Assembly (NCBI GenBank): GCA_947492745.1
Contig: CANLOE010000003.1
Location: forward strand, 62,001 to 126,000
Direction: 5' to 3'
Length of the DNA: 64,000 nt
From: an uncultured Cyclobacteriaceae bacterium
GTDB lineage: Bacteria > Bacteroidota > Bacteroidia > Cytophagales > Cyclobacteriaceae
Part shown: positions 46,492 through 57,600 of the stretch, in pieces
Position numbering within the stretch: position 1 is the stretch's first letter
How the letters are laid out: every line of letters begins with the position of its first letter
The notes under the pieces: model-generated
What the model was told of the DNA's origin: nothing
Databases searched by the model: none
The model's input: only the letters and a program-made list of their open reading frames with translations
Made by a program: the position numbers and the translations under genes

Positions 46492-47701
46492 TCAAGAAGA
46501 CATACTGGTGACGGGAGTCGGGATTACCTCTTCCATCGGACAGGGTAAAGCCGCTTTCACCGATGCATTGCTGTCCGGAAGCCATGCTTTTGGCATCATG
46601 AGCCGTCCCGGTCGGCAGAAAGATAGTGCTTTTTTGGGGGCAGAAATCGATAGCTTGGCGATACCGGAGCTTTTTCCGAAACGCTTTCTGCGATCGATTT
46701 CCTTTTCCGGTCAAGTGGCTTTGACCACTCTTTATGAAGCTTGGCAGGAAGCAAAGCTGGAAGAAGTCGATCCCAAAAGAATCGGCCTTATCATCGGCGG
46801 GTCCAATATCCAACAAAGAGAACAGGTATTGATCCATGATGACTATAAGGACAAGCATCAATTTCTGAGTCCCACTTATGCCATGTCCTTTATGGATACC
46901 GATCTATGTGGTGTATGTACGGAAAAATTTGATATAAAAGGATTCGCTTACAGTATTGGTGGGGCATCGGCAAGTGGGCAGTTGGCAGTTATACAGGCGG
47001 CCGAAGCGGTGCGGTCGGGACAGGTAGATGTATGTATCGCTATCGGTGGACTCATGGATCTGTCCTACTGGGAATGCCAAGGGTTCAGGTCCATCGGGGC
47101 TATGGGTTCCGATCGTTTTGCCACCAGGCCCGATTTAGCCTGTAGGCCTTTTGACCGCGACCGAAACGGCTTCATATATGGTGAGTCCTGTGGGGCTGTT
47201 GTCATGGAGAAAGAAAGGTCTGCCAAGATGCGGAGCATAAACCCTTATGCCCATCTGCAAGGCTGGGGGATATGTATGGATGGCAATCGAAACCCAAACC
47301 CCTCCATGGAAGGTGAGATAAATGCTATCGGGACAGCACTGAAAATAGCTGGAAAATCAGCTGTGGATATTGACTATGTCAACCCTCACGGCACAGGCTC
47401 CGGTATAGGAGATGAAATAGAGCTTCAGACCCTCAGGGCATGTGGCCTGGACCATACTTACATCAACACAACAAAATCGATACTGGGTCACGGACTCAGT
47501 GCAGCAGGTGCTGTCGAGATCATAGCTACAGTACTGCAAATGAAAGCTGGAAAACTTCACCCTTCAAGGAATATGGATAACCCAATGGACGATAGCTTTA
47601 ACTGGGTACATGATAACTATACATCGCATAAAATCCGTAATGCCATCAGCCTAAGTCTGGGCTTTGGCGGTATCAATACCGCGGTATGTTTAGGTAGCTA
47701 A
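46478..47701 (+). CDS. Decarboxylating ketosynthase (Cys-to-Ser KS, PksF type)
   Basis: 407 residues, KS fold. The active-site Cys is replaced by Ser (codon 46967) in SIGGASASGQ, while the two His motifs remain (NPHGTGSG and TKSILGHGLSAAG). This substitution defines the KS of HMGS cassettes that cannot condense but decarboxylates malonyl on the donor ACP to acetyl-ACP. The gene overlaps the end of PKS-B by 14 bp, directly after the encoded donor ACP, so the two partners are translationally coupled. With HMGS, ECH1 and ECH2 this completes the cassette. Confidence 0.93.
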   Translation: MKNYNQEDILVTGVGITSSIGQGKAAFTDALLSGSHAFGIMSRPGRQKDSAFLGAEIDSLAIPELFPKRFLRSISFSGQVALTTLYEAWQEAKLEEVDPKRIGLIIGGSNIQQREQVLIHDDYKDKHQFLSPTYAMSFMDTDLCGVCTEKFDIKGFAYSIGGASASGQLAVIQAAEAVRSGQVDVCIAIGGLMDLSYWECQGFRSIGAMGSDRFATRPDLACRPFDRDRNGFIYGESCGAVVMEKERSAKMRSINPYAHLQGWGICMDGNRNPNPSMEGEINAIGTALKIAGKSAVDIDYVNPHGTGSGIGDEIELQTLRACGLDHTYINTTKSILGHGLSAAGAVEIIATVLQMKAGKLHPSRNMDNPMDDSFNWVHDNYTSHKIRNAISLSLGFGGINTAVCLGS

Positions 47702-48047
47702 GGCAAAAGTGTCCTATAATCGATACTCAAAAGCTGGTATAATGTTGCTTTATCAGTTGACTTATACAAATTTAGGTTTTAAATGTCGTATAAGATTCCG
47801 CGGGTCATTTTGTTTCAATCAAGGCGAGAACCGCAGGAATAGCAGCGCTATCCCGAGGATTGTCAACACAGAGTGAAGCAAAATGAACAGGAAGATAGGC
47901 GATATTTGAAAGCTACGTTTGTATTACAGCACTCAATGATAGGCTAGCTCAACAATCGACCCTAGACTTATTTTAGATATCCTAGAAGAAATCTCATTTG
48001 GTTCATAATTGAACAATTAACGATATGTTTAAAATTTTAAGACCGGT
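47702..48047 (+). other. Gap with R1 element and possible internal promoter
   Basis: 346 bp between the decarboxylating KS and PKS-C. Apart from an R1 copy I see no gene. TTTG at 47997-48000 and TATGTTTA at 48024-48031 resemble the Bacteroidota -33 TTTG / -7 TAnnTTTG promoter, but the 23-nt spacing is longer than usual and the last base differs. This is a weak candidate for an internal promoter. Confidence 0.3.
47765..47923 (+). repeat. R1 element (159 bp) inside the PKS operon
   Basis: Ends are TACAAATTT and ACGTTTGTA, flanked by TTA at 47762-47764 and 47924-47926. It is slightly diverged (TTTAGG, GGAATAGC). It lies between two co-directional biosynthetic genes, so its hairpin would be part of the polycistronic transcript. 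Confidence 0.9.
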
Positions 48048-51000
48048 ATGGACAAACAACAGATATTGAAGGCTTTACAGGCGCGGGAAATCAGCCTGGA
48101 AGAAGCAAAGCACTTACTGCAAAGCAAGACACGCCAGGATAATGGACACAAAACCGATACTGCTAAAGTATCCGATACCCGCACAGAGAGCAGTGAGGGC
48201 GGTCCTGAGGAGGTTCCCCCTGCTCAGGTAGTGGACATAAAAGACCTCGGCGAAGGAGTGGTGCAGATTACCATGCAGGATGAGGAAAACAAGAATATGT
48301 TTACTCCCGCAATTATTCAGGAGCTTACCACGTCTTTTGAACAGATACAGTCGAGTGAAAAGTATAAAGTGGCTATTCTGACAGGTCAGGGAAATTACTT
48401 TGCCTCTGGAGGTACTCCGGATACATTGATTGCCATCCAACAAGGTGAAGTGGAGTTTACCGATGCCGAGGTATTCAGTTTGCCATTGTACTGCGATATC
48501 CCCGTAATAGCAGCCATGCAGGGGCATGCTATGGGTGCAGGCTGGGCATTAGGGATGTTTTCCGACTTCATCGTCATGAGTAAAGAGAGCTTATATACGA
48601 GTAATTATATGACCTATGGATTTACGCCCGGAGCCGGTGCCACGCTGGTATTTCCGGAAAAACTAGGGGTCAGTCTTGCACAGGAAATACTGTTTACGGG
48701 TGATGCCTACAGTGGACTGCAACTACGGGAAAAAGGAGTGCCATTTACCATATTGCCAAGAGATGAAGTGCTGGCCCAGGCCATAAAAACAGCTCGGTCC
48801 TTATCGAAATCCCCCAGAGCGGCCTTGATTGCACTCAAGAAGCGTATGGCCGGTCATTTGCTGAAAGAATACGCACAGGCTACCGCAGAGGAGTTGGCCA
48901 TGCATGAAGACACTTTTGTGAATAACGATGAAGTAAAGCAGCGAATAGAGGACTCTTTCGGCAACCTTGCCACCCCCAAAGGTAAAGGTGAAAGAAAACA
49001 GCTGGCAGTAAGGAAAGATACTGTTACTACGAAGTTTTCGGCCAAGAATAACCATCGATCAGAAAACGATCCTATAGCTATCATAGGTGCATCCGGGCAA
49101 TTTCCGGCATCCCCCGACTTGGCCAGTTTCTGGGAAAACCTGAAAGCCGGGAACAATTGTGTTTCCGAAGTGCCTTTGCATCGCTGGGATATGAACGAAC
49201 ATTATGATAAAAGTGGTACAGCACCTGGCAAAGCCTATAGCAAATGGGGAGGTTTTATAGATGATATTGATAAGTTCGACCCTTTGTTTTTCAATATTTC
49301 CCCTGCCGAAGCAGAGATGATGGATCCTCAACAGCGCCTTTTTCTGACCCATTGTTGGCGGTGTATAGAAGATGCGGGCATCAGTCCGGCATCATTGTCC
49401 GGCCATCGCTGTGGAGTATATGTCGGATGTGGGCAGGGAGACTATAGCATCGAAGCATCTGATGGAAATGCCCAAAGTTTTATGGGGATGTCCAATGCTA
49501 TCTTAAGTGCGAGGATTTCTTACCTGCTCAACCTCAAGGGGCCCAATATGGCCATAGATACAGCCTGTTCCTCATCGCTCGTGGCCATCTCCGAAGCATG
49601 CAATAGCCTTATCCTGAACAATAGTGATATCGCTATAGCAGGAGGCGTTTATCTCATGAATACCCCATCAATGCACATCATGACCAGTCAGGCAGGGATG
49701 CTTTCAAAAAATGGCAAGTGTTTTACTTTTGACCAAAGGGCCAATGGTTTTGTGCCCGGTGAAGGAGTTGGGGTAATAGTACTAAAGAAACTATCGAAAG
49801 CTGTTGAGGACAATGACAGGATATATGGTGTTATAAGGGGATGGGGAGTGAATCAGGATGGTAAAACGAACGGAATAACAGCTCCAAGTACCCACTCTCA
49901 AAGTCAACTGGAAGCAGAGGTCTATCGTCGCTTTAGGATAGACCCGGAAGATATTACCCTAGTGGAAGCACATGGTACAGGCACAAAACTTGGCGATCCC
50001 ATAGAGGTCGAGGCTTTGACGGATTCTTTCGCACAGTTTACGAAAAAGAAAAACTACTGTGCCCTCGGATCCGTGAAAAGTAACATCGGCCACTCGCTAA
50101 CAGCGGCAGGAATATCAGGGGTACTGAAGGTGCTACTGTCACTAGAACATAAAATGCTCCCGCCTACGATTAATTTCAATAAAGTAAATGAACATATCGA
50201 TATAGAAAATAGTCCCTTTTATATCAATTCAACCTTACAGCCATGGAAAAAGGTGGGGAACAAACCCCGCTTGGCATCCGTTAGCTCATTCGGTTTTAGT
50301 GGGACCAATGCACACCTGGTCATCGAAGAATACAATGAAGGCAAAGAACACCTTAGGGTAAGTGCGGATATGCCGGCATTGATAACCTTATCCGCTAGGA
50401 CGAAAGATCAGCTCAGGACCTATGCGACCAACATAAGGGAATTTGTCACCGCTTCACCGGAGGAGGTAGGCCTACACGACATAGCGTATACCCTACAAGT
50501 AGGGCGTAACGTCATGAAGCACCGAGTCGCTTTTGTGACATGTACAAAAGAAGATATGGTGACAACGTTGGAAAGCTACATCGACGGTTTGGAAAACAAG
50601 GGTATCCATCAAAGCTCATCACCACCGGAGGAAGAAGGAGAGGAATACCTTTTGGATGAAACAAAACTGAAATGGCGGACAGTGGATGAACTTTCACAGA
50701 TAGCTGAGGCTTGGACAAAAGGCCTAAAGCTGCCGGCACAAGGCCTGTACCATAAAAGAACCTTACCGAAGCGATTGAGCTTACCGACCTACCCCTTTGC
50801 AGAAAAATCTTATTGGTATACCCCTAGTGTAGAGTTATCACATAAGGAAGAGAAGGTGCCGATGGTTTCCCCATCGGTCACTACTGCGTCGGAGGCCTCC
50901 ACACAACTGATGGACCTGACAACAACAGAAGGTATGGATAAGTATGTGGCCAATACGCTATTACAGCATTTTTCAATGACGATAAAAGAACCTATTTCGG

Positions 51001-51623
51001 AAATCGATACCGAAACCTCATTTGCAGATTATGGACTCGACTCCATATTGGGAACAGCCTATATCAAAGGAGTCGGCAAAATGCTGAAAATAGATCTTAA
51101 TGCAGCCATATTGTTCGATTATACGACCTTGTCACAACTGAAAAAATACATTATCGATACCTACCAAAGCGATATCCTCATAGAAGCTTCCATTGCTGAA
51201 AATACGGAAAACATAACTACTGAAGAGAAAAGCGAAAGTACGGTCCGTGCTCGGGTAAACGAGGGACTGCTACATAGCCTATCAAAAATCTTGAAACTGA
51301 GATTGGAAGAAATAGAAGAAAGTATCCCTTTTTCAGACTATGGGGTAGATTCAACACTAGGGACCTCACTCATCAAGGAAATAAATGCTACTTTGAATAT
51401 AGACTTGAATGTCGCCATACTGTTCGACTATTCGACCATCAACCAGCTCGAAGAGTATATCCTGTCCACTTACCGAGGACATAACCTGGCATCCACAGCA
51501 AAAGAAGAACCCATAGAGGAAGCGGATGATTCGAACCACAATCTGGAAATATTGTCCTCCCAATTTGAAGCCGGCAATATCTCTACGGACGCACTGATAG
51601 ACCAATTAATTGAAAACCTTTAA
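48048..51623 (+). CDS. PKS-C: ECH2-KS-ACP-ACP
   Basis: 1,191 residues. N-terminal helix (QQILKALQAREISLEEAKHLL), then a complete ECH2-type crotonase domain (58-308, FASGGTPDTL, QGHAMGAGWALGM, YGFTPGAGAT, MHEDTF), clearly related to the separate ECH2 but diverged. KS (340-765) has TACSSSL, HGTGT and KSNIGH and the NQDGKTNGITAP variant. Two ACPs follow (Ser999 in YGLDSILG, Ser1102 in YGVDSTLG), both lacking the branching Trp. A C-terminal helix (LEILSSQFEAGNISTDALIDQL) ends the protein. The ECH2 domain probably acts in trans on the branch made at the end of PKS-B, and the KS then accepts that chain. No KR or DH is present, so the module should leave a beta-keto group. Fusion of an ECH2 to the N-terminus of the following KS is not the usual trans-AT layout. 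Confidence 0.92.
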   Translation: MDKQQILKALQAREISLEEAKHLLQSKTRQDNGHKTDTAKVSDTRTESSEGGPEEVPPAQVVDIKDLGEGVVQITMQDEENKNMFTPAIIQELTTSFEQIQSSEKYKVAILTGQGNYFASGGTPDTLIAIQQGEVEFTDAEVFSLPLYCDIPVIAAMQGHAMGAGWALGMFSDFIVMSKESLYTSNYMTYGFTPGAGATLVFPEKLGVSLAQEILFTGDAYSGLQLREKGVPFTILPRDEVLAQAIKTARSLSKSPRAALIALKKRMAGHLLKEYAQATAEELAMHEDTFVNNDEVKQRIEDSFGNLATPKGKGERKQLAVRKDTVTTKFSAKNNHRSENDPIAIIGASGQFPASPDLASFWENLKAGNNCVSEVPLHRWDMNEHYDKSGTAPGKAYSKWGGFIDDIDKFDPLFFNISPAEAEMMDPQQRLFLTHCWRCIEDAGISPASLSGHRCGVYVGCGQGDYSIEASDGNAQSFMGMSNAILSARISYLLNLKGPNMAIDTACSSSLVAISEACNSLILNNSDIAIAGGVYLMNTPSMHIMTSQAGMLSKNGKCFTFDQRANGFVPGEGVGVIVLKKLSKAVEDNDRIYGVIRGWGVNQDGKTNGITAPSTHSQSQLEAEVYRRFRIDPEDITLVEAHGTGTKLGDPIEVEALTDSFAQFTKKKNYCALGSVKSNIGHSLTAAGISGVLKVLLSLEHKMLPPTINFNKVNEHIDIENSPFYINSTLQPWKKVGNKPRLASVSSFGFSGTNAHLVIEEYNEGKEHLRVSADMPALITLSARTKDQLRTYATNIREFVTASPEEVGLHDIAYTLQVGRNVMKHRVAFVTCTKEDMVTTLESYIDGLENKGIHQSSSPPEEEGEEYLLDETKLKWRTVDELSQIAEAWTKGLKLPAQGLYHKRTLPKRLSLPTYPFAEKSYWYTPSVELSHKEEKVPMVSPSVTTASEASTQLMDLTTTEGMDKYVANTLLQHFSMTIKEPISEIDTETSFADYGLDSILGTAYIKGVGKMLKIDLNAAILFDYTTLSQLKKYIIDTYQSDILIEASIAENTENITTEEKSESTVRARVNEGLLHSLSKILKLRLEEIEESIPFSDYGVDSTLGTSLIKEINATLNIDLNVAILFDYSTINQLEEYILSTYRGHNLASTAKEEPIEEADDSNHNLEILSSQFEAGNISTDALIDQLIENL

Positions 51624-51633
51624 CCAAGTGATC

Positions 51634-54600
51634 ATGGGTAATGATGAAATACTTAAACAAACCATTTTAAAGCTAAAGAATAAAGAGCTGAGTCGAAGTG
51701 AGGCCAAGCATATCCTTGATAAGATGAGAGGTAAAGGTTCGAAGGGTGAAAAAAGTCCTAAAAGTAATGATGGGGACCATCCCGAGGGGCAGGACCGCAT
51801 AGCAGTAGTTGGGATATCACTTCAGGCACCCGGGGCTACCAACAAAGATGAGTTTTGGAATAATCTGGAACGGGGTATCGTCGGAACCCAGGAACTCACC
51901 TCCAAGTACCTAGATCTGACTACCCAGTTCGACCCGACCCAACAGCAGGAAAAAACGTATTGCAAATGGGGAGGTATGCTTGAGGAAAGAGATTGTTTTG
52001 ACCCCTTGTTTTTCAATATATCCCCTTGGGAGGCCCATGCGATGAATGCTAACCAGCGATTGGTATTGCAGGAGTGCTGGAAAAGCCTAGAGGATGCCGG
52101 GTATAACCCTAAGCAATTCGATGGAGAAAAAGTAGGTGTATTTATCGGAGCAGAGCCCACGAACTACTTTCACGGATCTTTTACAGGGACATCAGATGCT
52201 ATTGTCGCTTCACGTCTGTCCTATTCGCTCAATATAAAAGGTCCCGCCATAGCGATAAATACGGGTTGCTCTTCTTCGGGAGTGGCCATCCACTTGGCCT
52301 GTGAAAGTATACGGAACGGAGAGTGTCCACTGGCATTGGCAGGAGGTGTTTTTGGGAACTTGGATGCCGATATTATGATTGCGCTATCGCAGGTGGGACT
52401 GGTTTCTCCTACTGGAAAATGCCGTACCTTCGACGCTCAAGCCGATGGAACACTATTCAGTGAGGGAGTGGGTATAGTGGTACTCAAGCCATTGCAACAG
52501 GCGATATCGGACAAGGACAATATCTATGGTGTCATCGAAGGTTCCGGGGTCAATCAGGACGGTAAGAGTAACGGTATCACTGCTCCCAATGGAGCTTCGC
52601 AACAAGAACTAATGACCGATGTCTATCGACGGTTCAATATTGATCCGGAAAAGATTTCTTTGTTCGAAGCCCACGGTACGGCTACCAAGCTAGGAGATCC
52701 TATAGAAGTAAATGCACTGGTGCGTACCTTCAAACAATACACATCAAAGAAAAATTTTTGTTATCTAGGTAGTGCCAAAGCGACCATTGGCCATACATCG
52801 GCAGCTGCGGGTGTCCTCGGACTTAGTAAAGTACTGTTGTCCATGAAGAACAGGAAAATACCAAAACTGCCTCATTTCAACAAATTGAACCCGCTGATAG
52901 AGCTTGAAGGTTCGGCTTTTCAGATACCCGAAGAGACAGTTATTTGGGAGCATGAACCCGACCGACCAAGAATGGCTTCTCTCAACTCTTTTGGGCACAG
53001 TGGTACCAATTCCCATCTGGTCATCAGCGAGTATATAGCGCAGCCCTCAACTACAGCGAAGGATTCACCGGTAGCGAAGCAGCAAGATTACCTCATACCC
53101 TTATCCGCTACCACAGAAGAAGCACTTAGCACCTATGCTGATAAACTGCTATATTTTCTGGAAAATGAGGCCATTGAAAGTGAGCTGCCCAACATTGCCT
53201 ACACAATGCAGCTGGGTAGGCCCGATCTGGAAGAACGAGTGGTATTTCTAGGAAAGGATATCACCTCCATGGCCAAACACATCCGATTGTTTCTGGAAGG
53301 GGAAAAAGGGTCAGTCAGTACCTTTTACAAAAGAAATATAGACGAAGAAGACCCCAAACCTATCGCGAAGATAAAGCTGGAGGACAAGGCACTTCGAGAA
53401 ACGTCCAAAACGTGGTATGCCAAAGGAGAAATACACAAAATTGCTGAAAAATGGTCACTCGGTCACCGTATTTATTGGGAATCCCTATATCCGTCCAAAC
53501 TACAAAAAATGAGCCTCCCCGTCTATCCATTCGCTAAGGGGCAATTTGGCAGGAACAACAATAAAACCCTGATGGCGGGTAAAGAAGATGCCGCTAAGCT
53601 ATCGGTATCGACCCTGCATCCGCTGGTACATATCAATACCTCCGATTTTCATAAACAACGCTTCAGCAGTACTTTCTCCGGCGAAGAATTTTTCTTTAGG
53701 GACCATGTCATCAATGGCGAAAAGGTATTACCGGGAGTAGCCTATCTGGAAATGGCCAGAGCGGCCTTACATAGAGCGCTGGGCGATTCGGCCAAAAACC
53801 TACAGTTCAGTTTACGGGAAGTCATTTGGGCACAACCCATTAGGGCAACCCAAGCTACCACTCAAGTACATATGGACTTACTGTTTGAAAGCGAAAATGT
53901 AATCTCCTTTGAAGTTTACAGTGAAGAAAAACAGAGCGAAAAGACAATACACAGTAAAGGTACTGCTGTAATCGGCGACATCGCTACCGTCCCACCCTTG
54001 AACATCGAGGCCTATAAGACCTCTTTTCTAGAAGGTCACATCGATAAAGCCACTGTATACAATGCCTACGACGATATCGGCATAGCTTACGGAGATGCCC
54101 ATCAGAGTATAGAGGAGATACATTTGGGACAGTCATCCATCTTGACAAAACTCACGCTACCCAGTGTTGTATCGGATACACTCAATGACTACATGCTTCA
54201 CCCATCACTATTGGATGGCGCACTGCAATCCATTATGGGATTGAACTTGAAAAAAGGAGCAAAAGACCCATCGTTACCTTTTGCTCTGGAAAAAATGGAC
54301 ATGTACCAACCCTGTACCTCAACGATGTGGGTCCATGCGAGCCATAAATCCGAAAACGAAACCAACGGTAAAATACAAAAGTATGATTTGAACTTATACA
54401 ACGATACGGGTGCGCTATGCTTCCAGCTCTCCGGGTTTACCTCTCGTACCCTGAAAATCGGAAATACGGACCATGCTTGCCTATTACTGAGTCCCTATTG
54501 GAAGCAAAAGGCTATATCAGTACAGCGTGAAGAGGCTGTCAATGATTTGTCATCGACCCTTCTCTTGTGTGGTATGCCGGCCGGTAAGGCCGCTGAAGTG

Positions 54601-57600
54601 GATGTGCAGACACCTGCATCACTAGAGGTACTGGAAGTGGGAGAATACCCAGGAGATACGGCTACTGCTTATGTTCATTTTGCAAAAGCTGCTTTTGAAG
54701 CAGTCCGTAAAGTGTTGCAGGGAGATTTGAGCAATAGAGGGGTTTTCCAAATTATGGTACCCGCAGAGATGCCATGGTCAAAGGGTCTTTCCGGACTTTT
54801 GAAAACTGCTCAAATGGAAAACCCCGAATTCCGGGGCCAAATCATCGAAATCGACAAGCCTGCGCAATCCAAAATCGCGGAAATAGCCCTTTCCAACCGG
54901 TATAACTACGGAGATAAAGTTCTTCGCTATGAAAACAATCAGTGTTGGGTGCAGCAATGGGATGGAGAAGAGTGCGATCTAAAACAAAACAAAAGTATCG
55001 CATGGAAAGACGATGAAGTCTATCTCGTGACGGGAGGAGCAGGTGGTCTGGGGAAAATATTTGCGAAGGACATTGTATCGAAAGTCAACAGTACTACGGT
55101 GATTTTAGTTGGACGATCAGCATTGGATCAGCATAAGGTGGATGAACTGGAATCATTATCTACTACGAAAAGTCTAGTGGTATACCGTCAACTGGATATT
55201 ACCGATGAGTCGGCCATACTACAATTTCTGAATCGGACCCAACAAGAATTTGGGGCGGTGAACGGTATCATTCATGCCGCAGGAATCATCAAAGATGATT
55301 ATATTCTAAAGAAAGATATCGAGGAAATCCCTCAGGTACTCGCTCCTAAAGTACAGGGTTTGGTCAATCTGGATAAGGCGACCGCTAACCTTCCGTTACG
55401 CTTTTTTACGGTGTTTTCTTCCATAACGGCCAGCTTTGGTAACCCAGGCCAATCGGATTATGCCATGGCAAATGCTTTTGCGGACTATTATGCGGACTAC
55501 AGGGACGGTTTGGTGAGCGCCGGTACCCGAAGTGGCAAGACACTTTCCATAGCATGGCCTTTGTGGAAAAATGGGGGAATGATAGCCTCTGGCCTTACCT
55601 CGGAAATGCTCTTTAAAAGTACAGGTACGCACATGATGGCAACGCAGATAGGTGTAGAGGCATTGAACTTTGGGCTGGGAACAGGCAAAGCCCACCTCTT
55701 GCCCGTAGAAGGTAATATACAACAGATACGGTCCCTACTATTGACTGCCCCCACTATCGGAAATGGGGCAGGCAATGGTCAAAAAATAGAGGAGGAAATC
55801 GAGGCTCCTGTCGAAGATAAGGACAAAGCGGCCCCAGAGTTTGCCAAACAAATAGAGCTGTATGTCAAAGATAAAATATCCGAAGGCATCGATCTACCCG
55901 TAGAGCAACTCAATGTATCCAAGTCCATGGAAACGTATGGTATCGATTCTATAATGGTCATGAAACTGACCACACTCTTTGAAGAGGATTTGGGTACCCT
56001 GCCCAAAACCCTCTTTTTCGAGTATCAAACTATACGTGAACTGTCAGCATACTTTAAGAAAAAGCACCATGCCAAGTTTAAAAAGATACTCTCAGGGCAT
56101 GCTGGAGGTGATACGGCGGCCATCGCCGAAAAACCGGCTTCTCCGATAGCCGATAAAGTCTCTGGACGGGAAAAGGCCCCTGTGACTCTGGGCAGCCGGT
56201 TTTCGCTCCCGGCAAAATCGGCCGAACGAGCACCCATGGAACCTATGGAACCTATTGAATCCGGTATTGCCATTGTAGGGTTGGCGGGTAGGTACCCACA
56301 GGCCAACAATGTTCATGAATTCTGGGAAAACCTCAAAAACGGAAAGGACTGTATCACGGAAGTGCCGAAAGATAGGTGGGACCATGCAAAATACAACTAC
56401 AGTAAATGGGGCGGTTTTATAGAGGGTGTCAAAGAATTCGACCCTTTGTTTTTCAATATTTCCCCACAAGAGGCCTCTTTTATGGATCCCCAAGAACGCT
56501 TGTTTTTGCAAACGGCATATGAAACCATGGAAGATGCAGGCTATACACCATCTACCGTAGCCGAACAGGGGAATGTGGGCGTTTATGTAGGGGTAATGTA
56601 TGGAGAATATCAATTGTATGGAGTGCAAGAGACCTTTGAAGGAAGGACCAAGGCACTGGCCAGTAGTGCCTCCTCCATTGCCAACCGTGTTTCCTATTTC
56701 TGTAACTTTCACGGGCCTTGTATGGCCGTCGATACGATGTGTTCTTCTTCTCTGACCACGGTACATTTAGCGTGCGAAGCCATATATCGCGGAGAATGCG
56801 ATGCGGCTATTGCCGGAGGGGTAAATGTATCGGTACATCCCAACAAATACCAACTTCTGTACCAAGGTAAATTTGAATCCAGTAAAGGCCGATGCGAAAG
56901 TTTCGGCGAAGGAGGGGACGGATATGTACCTGGAGAAGGCGTGGGCGCGGTACTGTTGAAACCGATGGCCAAAGCGATAGCCGATGGAGATAAAATATAT
57001 GGAATTATCAAAGGGTCGGCAGTCAACCATGGCGGTAAAACCAATGGCTACTCGGTACCTAATCCCAAGGCGCAGGCCGCGGTGATCAATCGCGCCTTCG
57101 AGCAGTCCGGTATCAACCCGCGTACGCTTAGCTACGTAGAAGCCCATGGTACAGGTACTTCTTTGGGTGACCCTATAGAAATTGCCGGATTGGACAGTAC
57201 TTTTGGAGAATATACGGATGATAAACAGTTTTGTGCTATTGGTTCTGCCAAGTCCAATATCGGGCATTGTGAAAGTGCTGCCGGAATAGGAGGCATCACC
57301 AAAATACTATTACAGCTAAAGCATAAACAACTAGCCCCATCGCTGCATTCGGAGACGCTCAACCCCAACATTGACTTTGCCAATAGCCCATTTTATGTAC
57401 AGCAGACACTTACAGAATGGAAAAAACCCGTGTCCAACCATGAAGGCGAAACCAAAACCTACCCTCGCCTCGCCGGTATTTCCTCGTTTGGGGCAGGAGG
57501 GTCCAACGCCCATCTGCTCATCGAAGAATTTGAAGCATTACCTATCGAATCCAGTACGCCTACTATAGACAGATTAGCTTCCGGTATCATCTTACTGTCC

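Noticed and set aside
46478-47701. Considered as a condensing FabF-like or type II KS.
   Set aside because: The active-site Cys is Ser in GGASASG, and the gene is coupled to a donor ACP within an HMGS cassette, which fits decarboxylation rather than condensation.
56092-56766. A 224-codon antisense frame inside PKS-D, and a similar 206-codon one at 5628-6248 inside the NRPS.
   Set aside because: They overlap strongly conserved KS and A domains in the sense frame and encode no recognisable protein; antisense shadows of long codon-biased genes.
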